NCBI GenBank assembly: GCA_049650345.1
Contig: JBARZY010000088.1
Coordinates: 29,877 to 93,876 of the forward strand
DNA length: 64,000 nucleotides
Direction: 5' to 3'
Origin: Glaciecola sp049650345
GTDB taxonomy: Bacteria > Pseudomonadota > Gammaproteobacteria > Enterobacterales > Alteromonadaceae
The translations under genes and the position numbers were made by a program. This document shows positions 36,636 through 44,042 of this stretch, in pieces; the stretch's first letter is position 1; every line of letters begins with the position of its first letter. Under the pieces are notes generated by a model. That model saw only the letters and a list, made by a program, of their open reading frames with translations. It had not been told where the DNA came from and ran no database searches.

Positions 36636-38639
36636 TTAAACCATCTCCCGCCACCCCTCATAAAGAGCCACCATTGCCCAAGTGTCTAATTCACAATAGG
36701 CCAATAATGCACGGCAAATTTCGTCGCGTTCATAGTCACTCATTTCGGTAAACTGGAGTCGAGCATATGCGGTTAGTGCCAAACCACCGTTATTAATATC
36801 GTCACCTTCACTTAAAAGCTGAACGTCGTGAGATGAAATATCTTTGAACATCTTAGGAAGTTGCTGATAGGGATCGCATACTTGCCCATTAGCATTTATT
36901 GTTACCCATGTTTTTTGCTTGAAGTTTAAGCTGGTTATATCGTCGCTGCCATATATAGGCTTGCTATATTTTTCTTTTAAGTAGGAAGAGCTATTTAATA
37001 TTGCTGGCAATACATACTTAATGGAGTTGGAACCATTCGTTGAAGGGTCATAGTAGAACTGTTTTACTAGCTTTAGCATATCTATCATGGCGCGCCCACC
37101 TTCCCAAGATTCGTTACTTGAACCACTTGATCTAGTTATCGATTTTATAAAACTACACAGTTCGCTGCGATCTGCCTCGTCAGACTTTTTAAGCTGCTGA
37201 TAAATCATGTTTAAATACGAATTTTCATGCGCCGAATACATAAATATTGATCCCTCATCTTGAGATAGCTCATCTTTTAAAGCACGCACAAATTTAAAGT
37301 TGGGGAACTCTCCTCTGTCTGTACTTAAAAACTGCCCAGCATGCTCCACTTTACCATCCGCATGTACCATATGGTGGGAAAACTGAAACGCTAATCCCTC
37401 GTATGGGCACATGCCTTTATGAAACGGTATTGCTGCTGCACTCGTCTCAAAATCAATAAAGTGTAGTGGGTATGTCCAGCTAGCCATTTCATTTTGCATA
37501 CCCCCTGCATCAAAATATACGCTATGATCATTTTGCTGCACTTTTTCTATTTGCAGCCATTGACGTTCTTTGCTGGTTAATATTGAAGTCTTAGAAGCCG
37601 TGCTTGCTCCTATATCATGCAGATTAATATCGGTTAGCTTTATTCGATTCTGTGCAATAAGCTTATCGCTTTTTCTAAAATTCCAAATATCTAAAACCGT
37701 TGGTTCACTAAAGTCTTTCTCAGACCATTTTAGTTGTTCTGACCAACATTCTTTGAAACCACTTTTCTTATCATCAGACTGAATAGCATTTGTGCATTTA
37801 AATTCACATGACTTACATTTGGCGCCAATACACGGCGAGATTTTTTGGTCCGTTTCATAAAACGCAGCTAAAGCATTAATATTCTCTATAAATGACTGAG
37901 CGGGCATGCCAGTGCAAAGCTCTTGTTCATATACTAGGTCTATTGTTTTATCAACCTTAATTTTCGTGAGTAATTTAGTTGATAAATCAGTACTGTTTAC
38001 ATCAGACGAAACCTCAACCCCTTTTCGATTGTGCTCATTTTTTGTTAACAGAAATTTTTGATTCAAAGCATCCGTAGGGCATTTTGCGGTTTTGTCTACC
38101 AGCATCAAAGAACAAGTTACTTGTGTGTTTGGAAACGCATTCGTTAACACATGTTTTTGGAAAGCAACGTCATAAAGATATGGTTTCCAAGCAGCTTGAA
38201 TCCTCCCTTTATTTCCTAAAAAGTCTGCATCTTTTTGTATATCATAAGATTTAGCTTTAACTTCAATTAGCTCAAAATAATTGCCGTTTTTCACCAAAAT
38301 ATCTACACGAATAAAAAGGTTTTGATAGCGGATTGCAGGCTCAAATATTACTACCTTATCTAGTGCTAAAAGCGCATTTGTTTGTTGTTCAGCTTCATCA
38401 TAATCTAAGGAGGTAATGTCTATGCCTTCTGGGTAATAACATTTGGCGAGTTCACCTACTTGATGACCGCCATCTGCTAATGCAGCTAAAAATGGGTCGT
38501 CTAACGTCATATTTTGGTATTCGCTCTTACCTGTATAAAACAACTTTGTGGGACATTCTGTTGCCATTTTGAAACGAGATTTAGTGAGGTATCGAGGCTT
38601 TATATTTGAGTGCGTAGCGCCAGTATTTTGATGGCTCAT
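36636..38639 (-). CDS. DUF2779 protein with PD-(D/E)XK nuclease-like and DEDD exonuclease-like parts
   Basis: This 667-residue soluble protein belongs to the DUF2779 type. The N-terminal part resembles Cas4/RecB-family nucleases: Asp113 (RVDILV) and Glu126-x-Lys128 (LIEVKAK) fit the PD-(D/E)XK core. Cys29 (TECPTKLFY) with Cys270, Cys275, Cys278 and Cys282 resembles the split cysteine set that holds an iron-sulphur cluster in Cas4 and AddB. The C-terminal half begins HFIDFET (Asp396, Glu398), a DEDD 3'-5' exonuclease-like start. It is the last gene of a four-gene operon. The ATG overlaps the preceding stop as TGATG; a TTG three bases upstream is an alternative start with good GGAGG spacing. 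Confidence 0.8.
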   Translation of the reverse strand: MSHQNTGATHSNIKPRYLTKSRFKMATECPTKLFYTGKSEYQNMTLDDPFLAALADGGHQVGELAKCYYPEGIDITSLDYDEAEQQTNALLALDKVVIFEPAIRYQNLFIRVDILVKNGNYFELIEVKAKSYDIQKDADFLGNKGRIQAAWKPYLYDVAFQKHVLTNAFPNTQVTCSLMLVDKTAKCPTDALNQKFLLTKNEHNRKGVEVSSDVNSTDLSTKLLTKIKVDKTIDLVYEQELCTGMPAQSFIENINALAAFYETDQKISPCIGAKCKSCEFKCTNAIQSDDKKSGFKECWSEQLKWSEKDFSEPTVLDIWNFRKSDKLIAQNRIKLTDINLHDIGASTASKTSILTSKERQWLQIEKVQQNDHSVYFDAGGMQNEMASWTYPLHFIDFETSAAAIPFHKGMCPYEGLAFQFSHHMVHADGKVEHAGQFLSTDRGEFPNFKFVRALKDELSQDEGSIFMYSAHENSYLNMIYQQLKKSDEADRSELCSFIKSITRSSGSSNESWEGGRAMIDMLKLVKQFYYDPSTNGSNSIKYVLPAILNSSSYLKEKYSKPIYGSDDITSLNFKQKTWVTINANGQVCDPYQQLPKMFKDISSHDVQLLSEGDDINNGGLALTAYARLQFTEMSDYERDEICRALLAYCELDTWAMVALYEGWREMV

Positions 38640-39229
38640 CAATTAGTTACCTCCAAGTGAGTTTTTTTAGTTGGGAACCTTGGACTATTGAGAAACATGA
38701 TAAGCTCTAACGCTCTCATTTTTGTGACTGGGTATCCTAACTTCTCATTAATTAAACGATAAAATTCGTCTCCCTCGGTCGTATCGATGATAGAGTTAAG
38801 CAGGGTAATGTATTCAACATATAGCTGTACATTGTTCGCGTTGTTATACGCCTTCTTTTGATAACAATATTGGTAAATTCTTGAATCCCAAATTGGAAAA
38901 GCTTCAGGATTAACAAAGTGCAATAACTTTGAGGCGCCGACTATGGAGTTATTAACCAGCTTTTTTAAGGTCTCTAACTGTGGAACTGATAGTTCTCCTT
39001 TTCGTTTAGCCTGATTGAGAATACTTACGCCTTCACTGAGTAAACTAGGGTCACCTATTTTCAATATTGTTGGCATCCAGCCATACACCATATGAGCTAA
39101 CGCAATAAAGTCACACTCTGATAGTACCTCTTTATTTTTAGTGAATACAATTAAGTGCGGGTAACTGATGATGTATGTGTTATTGATATCAATATTGGTT
39201 TGCTCAAGCGCTTTGAATAGTTTTTTCAT
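38639..39229 (-). CDS. Unknown 196-residue protein coupled to the DUF2779 gene
   Basis: No named family is recognised. It is a soluble, mainly helical protein. The segment SKLLHFVNPEAFPIWDSRIYQY (key residues Lys, Leu, Phe, Pro, Ile and DSR, near 110-131) resembles one in the 271-residue protein at 34304-35119. Its TGA overlaps the ATG of the DUF2779 gene, so the two are probably made in fixed ratio. A partner role (DNA recognition or control of the nuclease) is inferred only from this coupling. Confidence 0.7.
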   Translation of the reverse strand: MKKLFKALEQTNIDINNTYIISYPHLIVFTKNKEVLSECDFIALAHMVYGWMPTILKIGDPSLLSEGVSILNQAKRKGELSVPQLETLKKLVNNSIVGASKLLHFVNPEAFPIWDSRIYQYCYQKKAYNNANNVQLYVEYITLLNSIIDTTEGDEFYRLINEKLGYPVTKMRALELIMFLNSPRFPTKKTHLEVTN

Positions 39230-39291
39230 AATTGTATTTCCTTAAGTGTACTGGAGATTTTGTAAACAACGCAGATTGCGCTGAGCTTGGT

Positions 39292-39618
39292 CTAAATTTC
39301 TATATGGCGCTGCTTTATAACAGCTTTTGATAGTGACCTTAATTCAAGCGCGAATTGGGAAAGCGCCTCTAAAATGTCTATTACTTCTTCTTTTTCAGTA
39401 TCGTCGGCTTTTTCAAAAACCGTAATTGTAGCTTCCAAACTTTTAGCAACTAGGTTTTCCAGCAGTATCAGTTGATCTGATGATAAATTATTTAAGGAGG
39501 CCCCTTCATACGCAAGTAATACAAGAAGTTCACTTACCTGCATATATAGACTGATGCTTGTGTACATTCTTGGTTCATCCCACATATGTAGCGCTTGTAT
39601 AGTTTTTGTATTAATCAT
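39292..39618 (-). CDS. Small helical protein of unknown function in the WYL-regulated operon
   Basis: The 108 residues are acidic and helical, with a leucine-rich middle (LLVLLAYEGASLNNLSSDQL) and EEVIDILEALSQFALEL near the C-terminus. No family is recognised and there is no signal peptide. GGAAG five bases before the ATG supports the start. It lies 33 bases after the 63-residue gene and 62 bases before the 196-residue gene, same strand, so it is probably co-transcribed. Confidence 0.6.
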   Translation of the reverse strand: MINTKTIQALHMWDEPRMYTSISLYMQVSELLVLLAYEGASLNNLSSDQLILLENLVAKSLEATITVFEKADDTEKEEVIDILEALSQFALELRSLSKAVIKQRHIEI

Positions 39619-39651
39619 TTTAACTTCCTTTTTAAAGGCTAAAGGTTGATG

Positions 39652-39843
39652 CTAGCGAAGCAAAAGCATTGTTTGGTCGCCATAGCCCATCCAATTTCCG
39701 GTCTTGGCATCAATTGTTTTGTCACTGACCGGGTCGTACCACCCTAGCAACGCACCTTTATTACTAAATATTCGTTTCACGCCATTTGAAAGGGTTTGAA
39801 GTTGGCCGATTGGGATACCGTTTTTATTTCTTATAAATTGCAT
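39652..39843 (-). CDS. Small protein with GWYDP-type beta motif, first gene of the operon
   Basis: The ATG at 39843 has GGAGAG four bases upstream and gives 63 residues (a longer frame without a ribosome binding site exists). The sequence GQLQTLSNGVKRIF followed by GALLGWYDPVSDKTID and GNWMGYGDQTMLLL has the look of a small all-beta domain with a GWYDPxxDxTxD...G...GxGDxxxxLL pattern. I recall this pattern from short uncharacterised proteins of mobile DNA. Function unknown. It is the gene closest to the palindrome at 39884-39908. Confidence 0.65.
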   Translation of the reverse strand: MQFIRNKNGIPIGQLQTLSNGVKRIFSNKGALLGWYDPVSDKTIDAKTGNWMGYGDQTMLLLR

Positions 39844-39883
39844 ATAACTCTCCATTAAATTAGTGAGGCTAAAAATAGACGAC

Positions 39884-39908
39884 ATCTGAGACAGTGAGTG
39901 TCTTAGAT
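39884..39908. promoter_or_regulatory. Palindromic operator, copy 1 (upstream of the minus-strand operon)
   Basis: ATCTGAGACA and TGTCTTAGAT are inverted repeats with one mismatch around GTGAG. It lies 41 bases upstream of the start of the 63-residue gene. The core AGACAnTGAGTGTCTTAG is shared with the site at 40092-40110. It is the expected binding site of the divergent WYL regulator (inferred). Confidence 0.6.
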
Positions 39909-40091
39909 ACTAAGTACGTTAAACTAGTGCGAGCGGTTAATAAGTGCGATTGCTTTATCTTTGTATTAGCCAAATTGTTAAAGAGCATGTTTGTAATTAA
40001 GGTTGAAGCGCACACAAGGAGTGATTGGCGTTAATTTATTTAGTACCAAACAACTACTTTACGCTTTATGAGCTTTAGCTTATTATCCATT

Positions 40092-40110
40092 TAAGACATT
40101 GAGTGTCTTA
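40092..40110. promoter_or_regulatory. Palindromic operator, copy 2 (at the WYL regulator start)
   Basis: TAAGACA and TGTCTTA form a perfect 7-base inverted repeat around TTGAG. It immediately precedes the AGGAG ribosome binding site of the regulator gene. The core is nearly identical to the site at 39884-39908. Occupancy here would block regulator expression, the usual sign of autorepression. Confidence 0.6.
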
Positions 40111-40120
40111 GGAGTAAACA

Positions 40121-41272
40121 GTGGCACATAAATTAAAAAAAATAATCCGAACCCAGCAAGAACGATATGAAATATCAGCTGAAATCACAGCACTTGTTCC
40201 CGTGGGTGAAAGAAATAAAATAGCCGTAGCAACTATCATTAATAAATTAAGTGGTACTCATCAAGGCAATAAGAGCCATAATGCTTTTAAAAGAGAGGTA
40301 GAGCGCATATGCAGCGAAATACATGCAGCTCGATATGATGAGGACGATGATTCAGGCCTAATAAAGGTAGGTAAGCGAAGAATGCCTGTTTACTACTTTT
40401 GGTCTGATGAGGGCGAAAAAGAGCGCGCTATAGAATTTTTTACAATAACAAGACCTCGAGCATTTGCCCTCCTATTGGTGAAAGAACACATCGCTGATAT
40501 TTTACCTTTGTCATTTCTTAACGCATTAGATAGCGACTTTAAATTGGCTGAAAAAAAATTCGACCATGACGGAATGAAACTTTCCGATATTTTGGAATAC
40601 AATCCCTTCGGCCTGAGGCTGAATAAATCGGAATCATACGACGCTTCACAGATAGAAAGTATGTTTGGTTTTGTCTTTGACGCTTTACTGAGTCGTACAA
40701 CGCTTACTTTTGAGTATTCTTCTATTCATCCAGAATACCTTGGAAAAACGCTGTATGTATCAGGGCAAAAACTTCGCTATATCAATAATAAATTGCAGCT
40801 ACAAGGCTATGAACACAGTACTCAATCTATAAAACACTTTGCACTTTCAAAAATAACTAAAGTTGCGCTGGCACCGCAAATACCCTACAAGAATTTAGAT
40901 GCAACGGAATATGAAAGTCACCACATACTAAAATTAAAGTGTCACACTTGGGTAAAGGATGGCCTTGAGACATCTAGATTGGGGAGCAACTTAAACGCTC
41001 ATTATTTAGGTGATGATGTTTGGGAGTTAACCGAAAACGTGACGTTCCCTCGACATTTCAAGACAGACAGGCCTGATGGTTTTTATCTTGCGAACTTTAT
41101 TTCAATGTACGCCGATTCAGTGGAAGTCATTGAGCCGAAATTTTTGCGTGCTGAAATGCAAAGGCGCAGTAATTCAATACAAAAGCTTTATTCAGAACCG
41201 ACTACTTTGTCGGAGAAAGAGCGTAAACAAATATTGTCTGATAGCCCGCAAAATATTGCCAACTTAAAATAA
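40121..41272 (+). CDS. WYL-domain transcriptional regulator
   Basis: The 383-residue protein starts with a GTG preceded by AGGAG at six bases. The N-terminal part (about 1-95) looks like a winged helix-turn-helix. A WYL-type domain follows (about 185-260), with LTFEYSS, LQGYEHSTQSIKHFALSKITKVAL matching the fold's usual strand pattern (key run ALSKITKVAL). A C-terminal extension (about 265-345) has FPRHFKTDRPDGFYLANF. This layout is that of CapW/BrxR-type repressors, which control phage defence operons. It is divergent from the four-gene DUF2779 operon, with paired palindromes in the shared region. Confidence 0.75.
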   Translation: MAHKLKKIIRTQQERYEISAEITALVPVGERNKIAVATIINKLSGTHQGNKSHNAFKREVERICSEIHAARYDEDDDSGLIKVGKRRMPVYYFWSDEGEKERAIEFFTITRPRAFALLLVKEHIADILPLSFLNALDSDFKLAEKKFDHDGMKLSDILEYNPFGLRLNKSESYDASQIESMFGFVFDALLSRTTLTFEYSSIHPEYLGKTLYVSGQKLRYINNKLQLQGYEHSTQSIKHFALSKITKVALAPQIPYKNLDATEYESHHILKLKCHTWVKDGLETSRLGSNLNAHYLGDDVWELTENVTFPRHFKTDRPDGFYLANFISMYADSVEVIEPKFLRAEMQRRSNSIQKLYSEPTTLSEKERKQILSDSPQNIANLK

Positions 41273-41290
41273 GAATCAACTTATTGACAA

Positions 41291-41794
41291 CTACAAGCGA
41301 TTATCACTGGTATGCCAAATAATAGTGCGGCACATAGCTCTAAACGCTTGTTCGCTACAAAGCGACTTTTGCACAAACACTGTAGTGTAAGCATAATCCT
41401 TATTAGAAATTAACGATTGCAAATGAATAAAGCAGCCAACTGGCGTGATCCTGCATTTTTTAAGATTTACATTCATCCTCGCAGGCCCATTGGCAAAATT
41501 CACATGCATGGCCTCATCGCGTTCATTGATGTGCAGTATGGCGTCTTGAAATGACCATGTTTGGCTAGGAGTTTGTGGTACAGCGTTAAAGGCAAATTTT
41601 ACAAAATATTGCCAGGCTATTGTTACGCCCTGTGTAGCCATTTTAATAAGATGCAAACCTATAACGCATGCGAGAAGACAAAGCATCACTTCCCACAAGG
41701 TACTTACACCCATAACCCCAGCTAACAATATACTACTAAAAACTACCACTATCGCCCGATTAAAGGCGCGTGTTTTTTGCTCGCACTGACGCAA
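41291..41794 (-). CDS. ygfX: YgfX/CptA-type inner-membrane protein
   Basis: The YgfX (CptA) family consists of small membrane proteins encoded next to sdhE. The 167 residues contain a hydrophobic N-terminal hairpin (VVVFSSILLAGVMGV and VMLCLLACVIGLHLI) and a soluble C-terminal part ending in the usual short basic tail. Sequence similarity is modest; position directly after sdhE supports the call. The start is a TTG with no good ribosome binding site, so it is uncertain. In related genomes this gene is followed by nadB; here accessory DNA intervenes. Confidence 0.7.
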   Translation of the reverse strand: MRQCEQKTRAFNRAIVVVFSSILLAGVMGVSTLWEVMLCLLACVIGLHLIKMATQGVTIAWQYFVKFAFNAVPQTPSQTWSFQDAILHINERDEAMHVNFANGPARMNVNLKKCRITPVGCFIHLQSLISNKDYAYTTVFVQKSLCSEQAFRAMCRTIIWHTSDNRL

Positions 41795-41813
41795 AGATAC
41801 CGTGTGCAGAGGC

Positions 41814-42074
41814 TTAGTCTACTTTTACTTTTACGCGGTCTAGTACAATTTTTACCATGGCCGATAAGTCAGGATCGTGACATTTTTGATGGCCCATAAA
41901 CCATGCAAATAAATCTGGATCATCGCATGTTAGCAGGCGTTCAAAGGTTTCTTGTTGAGCAAATGAAAGGGTATCAAACGCTTGCTCCACAAATGGTAGT
42001 AACAATACATCAAGTTCTAGCATGCCACGACGGCAGGCCCATTTTAGCCGCGCTAATCTTTTTGCTTCAAACAT
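41814..42074 (-). CDS. sdhE: FAD assembly factor SdhE
   Basis: SdhE promotes covalent attachment of FAD to succinate dehydrogenase subunit A. The 86 residues hold the family motif RRGMLELDVLL (RGxxE, about 15-25) and DDPDLFAWFMG near 51-61. It is divergent from ygfZ (folate-dependent iron-sulphur assembly), the same arrangement as in E. coli, and precedes ygfX by 19 bases. Confidence 0.93.
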   Translation of the reverse strand: MFEAKRLARLKWACRRGMLELDVLLLPFVEQAFDTLSFAQQETFERLLTCDDPDLFAWFMGHQKCHDPDLSAMVKIVLDRVKVKVD

Positions 42075-42200
42075 GTAATCTCCTTTTTTGCGTAGAATAG
42101 CATTAACCCCGTGCTGACAAAACTGATCTCAACGAAACTTTCGCAAACTATTGTAAATTATATCGCCGCCCTCATACTACTGGTACAACGTACAGGAGAA

Positions 42201-43166
42201 ATGTTTGTGTCTACCATTACCAATTTTGTTGCACCTTTATCTAATTTAGCCATTGTTGAAGTAAGTGGTGAGCAACGCCACGAATATTTGCATGGCCAAC
42301 TTACTGTAGCCACCCATTCATTTTCTGCTGACCACGCGCGTTTAACTGCGCACTGCGACTTTAAAGGCAAAATGTTTGCGGCTTTATATATTAGTGAATA
42401 CAACGGTGCTTTTTTGCTAACTATGCACCCAGATGCGGCTGAACAAAGTGTTGCGCAACTGAAAAAATACGGTGTATTTTCAAAGGTTGATATTACTGAG
42501 TCTACATCATTAAAGGCATTTGGCCTTGCCGGTGATACGCAGCAACAAGCGCTTAGCGTGTTGTTTGAAGACTTAACCAGCCAGCATATGGCGGTATGTA
42601 GTAATGAATATGGTCAAGTAATCACCTTTAATGACACCTCACTTCGCTTTTTATGCTTGCTCAATGCCAACGGCGAGACTCATTTACAAAACGCACTGCA
42701 AGCGCATGTTGGCACGGCCGAATTTGGTCATGAAAGCAATTGGGAGGCATTAGAAATTAGTGCAGGATTGGCCAATGTGCAAGCGGCCAGTATGAGCGAA
42801 TTTGTCCCTCAAATGTTGAATTTCCAAGCGCTTAACGCAATAGACTTTGATAAAGGTTGTTACATGGGTCAAGAAGTGGTAGCCAGAACCAAATTCCTAG
42901 GTAAAAACAAGCGAGCAACGTTTATATTACACGCCAGTGCCAGTGCCCGACCCGAGCAAGCGGTTGTGGGCGCAAATGTAGAAATTCAAATTGAAGACAA
43001 CTGGCGCAGGGGCGGCATTATTAATCGCATAAGTGCCAGCAATGAGCAAATACTTGCACTTGCCGTGATGGCAAATGACACTGAAGCCGGTAGTGTGGTA
43101 CGCTTAAAGGATACAGACTTATTGTTTACGGTAATGCCGCTGCCATATGCATTAGACGAGCAATAG
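42201..43166 (+). CDS. ygfZ: tRNA-modifying/iron-sulphur assembly protein YgfZ
   Basis: YgfZ is a folate-binding protein needed for some iron-sulphur enzymes such as MiaB. The signature KGCYMGQEVVART (about 219-231, with the reactive Cys) and AHCDFKGKM near 52-60 identify it. The ATG at 42201 gives 321 residues. A GTG six bases later has better spacing (eight bases) from the AGGAG at 42194-42198 and may be the real start. A longer upstream frame of 30 residues lacks similarity. It is divergent from sdhE. Confidence 0.93.
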   Translation: MFVSTITNFVAPLSNLAIVEVSGEQRHEYLHGQLTVATHSFSADHARLTAHCDFKGKMFAALYISEYNGAFLLTMHPDAAEQSVAQLKKYGVFSKVDITESTSLKAFGLAGDTQQQALSVLFEDLTSQHMAVCSNEYGQVITFNDTSLRFLCLLNANGETHLQNALQAHVGTAEFGHESNWEALEISAGLANVQAASMSEFVPQMLNFQALNAIDFDKGCYMGQEVVARTKFLGKNKRATFILHASASARPEQAVVGANVEIQIEDNWRRGGIINRISASNEQILALAVMANDTEAGSVVRLKDTDLLFTVMPLPYALDEQ

Positions 43167-43205
43167 TTTCGCTTTATATAACTTAGGACACTTTTTAGGA
43201 TACTT

Positions 43206-43691
43206 ATGCAAATTGCTGACAACCACGTAGTAACAATTCACTATTCAGTAAAAACCACAGACGGTGATGTTATTGACTCGTCTGAGAACGCCGAGCCATT
43301 GGCGTTCATTCAAGGTTCAAAATTTATGATTGAAGGTGTAGAAGAAGCACTTTACGGGCGCGAGTCAGGTCAACAATTTGATTTAACCGTTGGCCCAGAG
43401 AAAGCGTACGGTGAAAGACAAGACCAACTTGTTCAAGAAGTACCGGTGAATATGTTTGAAGGCATGGATGTTGAGGTTGGCATGAGCTTCAGAGCCACCA
43501 CTGATCACGGTGAACAGTCGGTTATTATAATCGACAAAGACGACACCAATGTAACAGTAGACGGCAATCATCCCCTGTCAGGCATGACCTTGGTATTTGA
43601 TGTCACCATTGAAGATGTGCGCGAAGCAACCGCTGAAGAACTAGAGCATGGTCATGTTCATGGTGCTGGCGGCTGCGGTCACACACATTAA
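43206..43691 (+). CDS. slyD: FKBP-type peptidyl-prolyl isomerase SlyD
   Basis: SlyD is a cytosolic prolyl isomerase and chaperone that binds nickel and other metals. The 161 residues show the FKBP core (VTIHYSVKTTDGDVIDSS, GVEEALYGRESGQ), the inserted chaperone flap (about 70-125), and a short metal-binding tail with HGHVHGAGGCGHTH. The tail is shorter than in E. coli (161 against 196 residues). It lies 39 bases after ygfZ and converges on glnB with a 6-base gap. Confidence 0.92.
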   Translation: MQIADNHVVTIHYSVKTTDGDVIDSSENAEPLAFIQGSKFMIEGVEEALYGRESGQQFDLTVGPEKAYGERQDQLVQEVPVNMFEGMDVEVGMSFRATTDHGEQSVIIIDKDDTNVTVDGNHPLSGMTLVFDVTIEDVREATAEELEHGHVHGAGGCGHTH

Positions 43692-43697
43692 TACCGC

Positions 43698-44039
43698 TTA
43701 GCTGAGGGCGTCTTCGCCCTCTTCGCCCGTTCTAATGCGAATTGCTCGCTGCGCTTCATACACAAATATTTTACCATCGCCAATTTTACCGGTTTTCGCC
43801 ATTTCAGTAATGGTTTCGATAGCACGGTCAACAATGTCATCGTTCACCACCACTTCAAGCTTAATTTTAGGTAAAAAATCAACCTGATACTCAGCACCAC
43901 GATACAGCTCTTGGTGGCCTTTTTGTCGACCAAAGCCTTTTACTTCAGTCATGGTTAGGCCCGATACCCCAATACTGGATAAGCCCTCTCGCACGTCGTC
44001 TAATTTGAACGGCTTAATAATAGCTTCAATTTTTTTCAT
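43698..44039 (-). CDS. glnB: Nitrogen regulatory protein P-II (GlnB)
   Basis: P-II senses 2-oxoglutarate, ATP/ADP and, through uridylylation, glutamine. The 113 residues carry the T-loop with Tyr51 (ELYRGAEYQVDFLPK). The DFLPK form favours GlnB over GlnK. GKIGDGKIFVYEAQRAIRIRTGE is the C-terminal ATP-binding signature (key stretch KIGDGKIFV). It starts three bases after the nadE stop, so it is co-transcribed with NAD synthetase rather than with amtB. Confidence 0.92.
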   Translation of the reverse strand: MKKIEAIIKPFKLDDVREGLSSIGVSGLTMTEVKGFGRQKGHQELYRGAEYQVDFLPKIKLEVVVNDDIVDRAIETITEMAKTGKIGDGKIFVYEAQRAIRIRTGEEGEDALS

Positions 44040-44042
44040 AAA

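Noticed and set aside
43704..43721. GAGGGCG/CGCCCTC hairpin at the glnB end as a terminator
   Set aside because: It lies within the last glnB codons and no T run follows on either strand.
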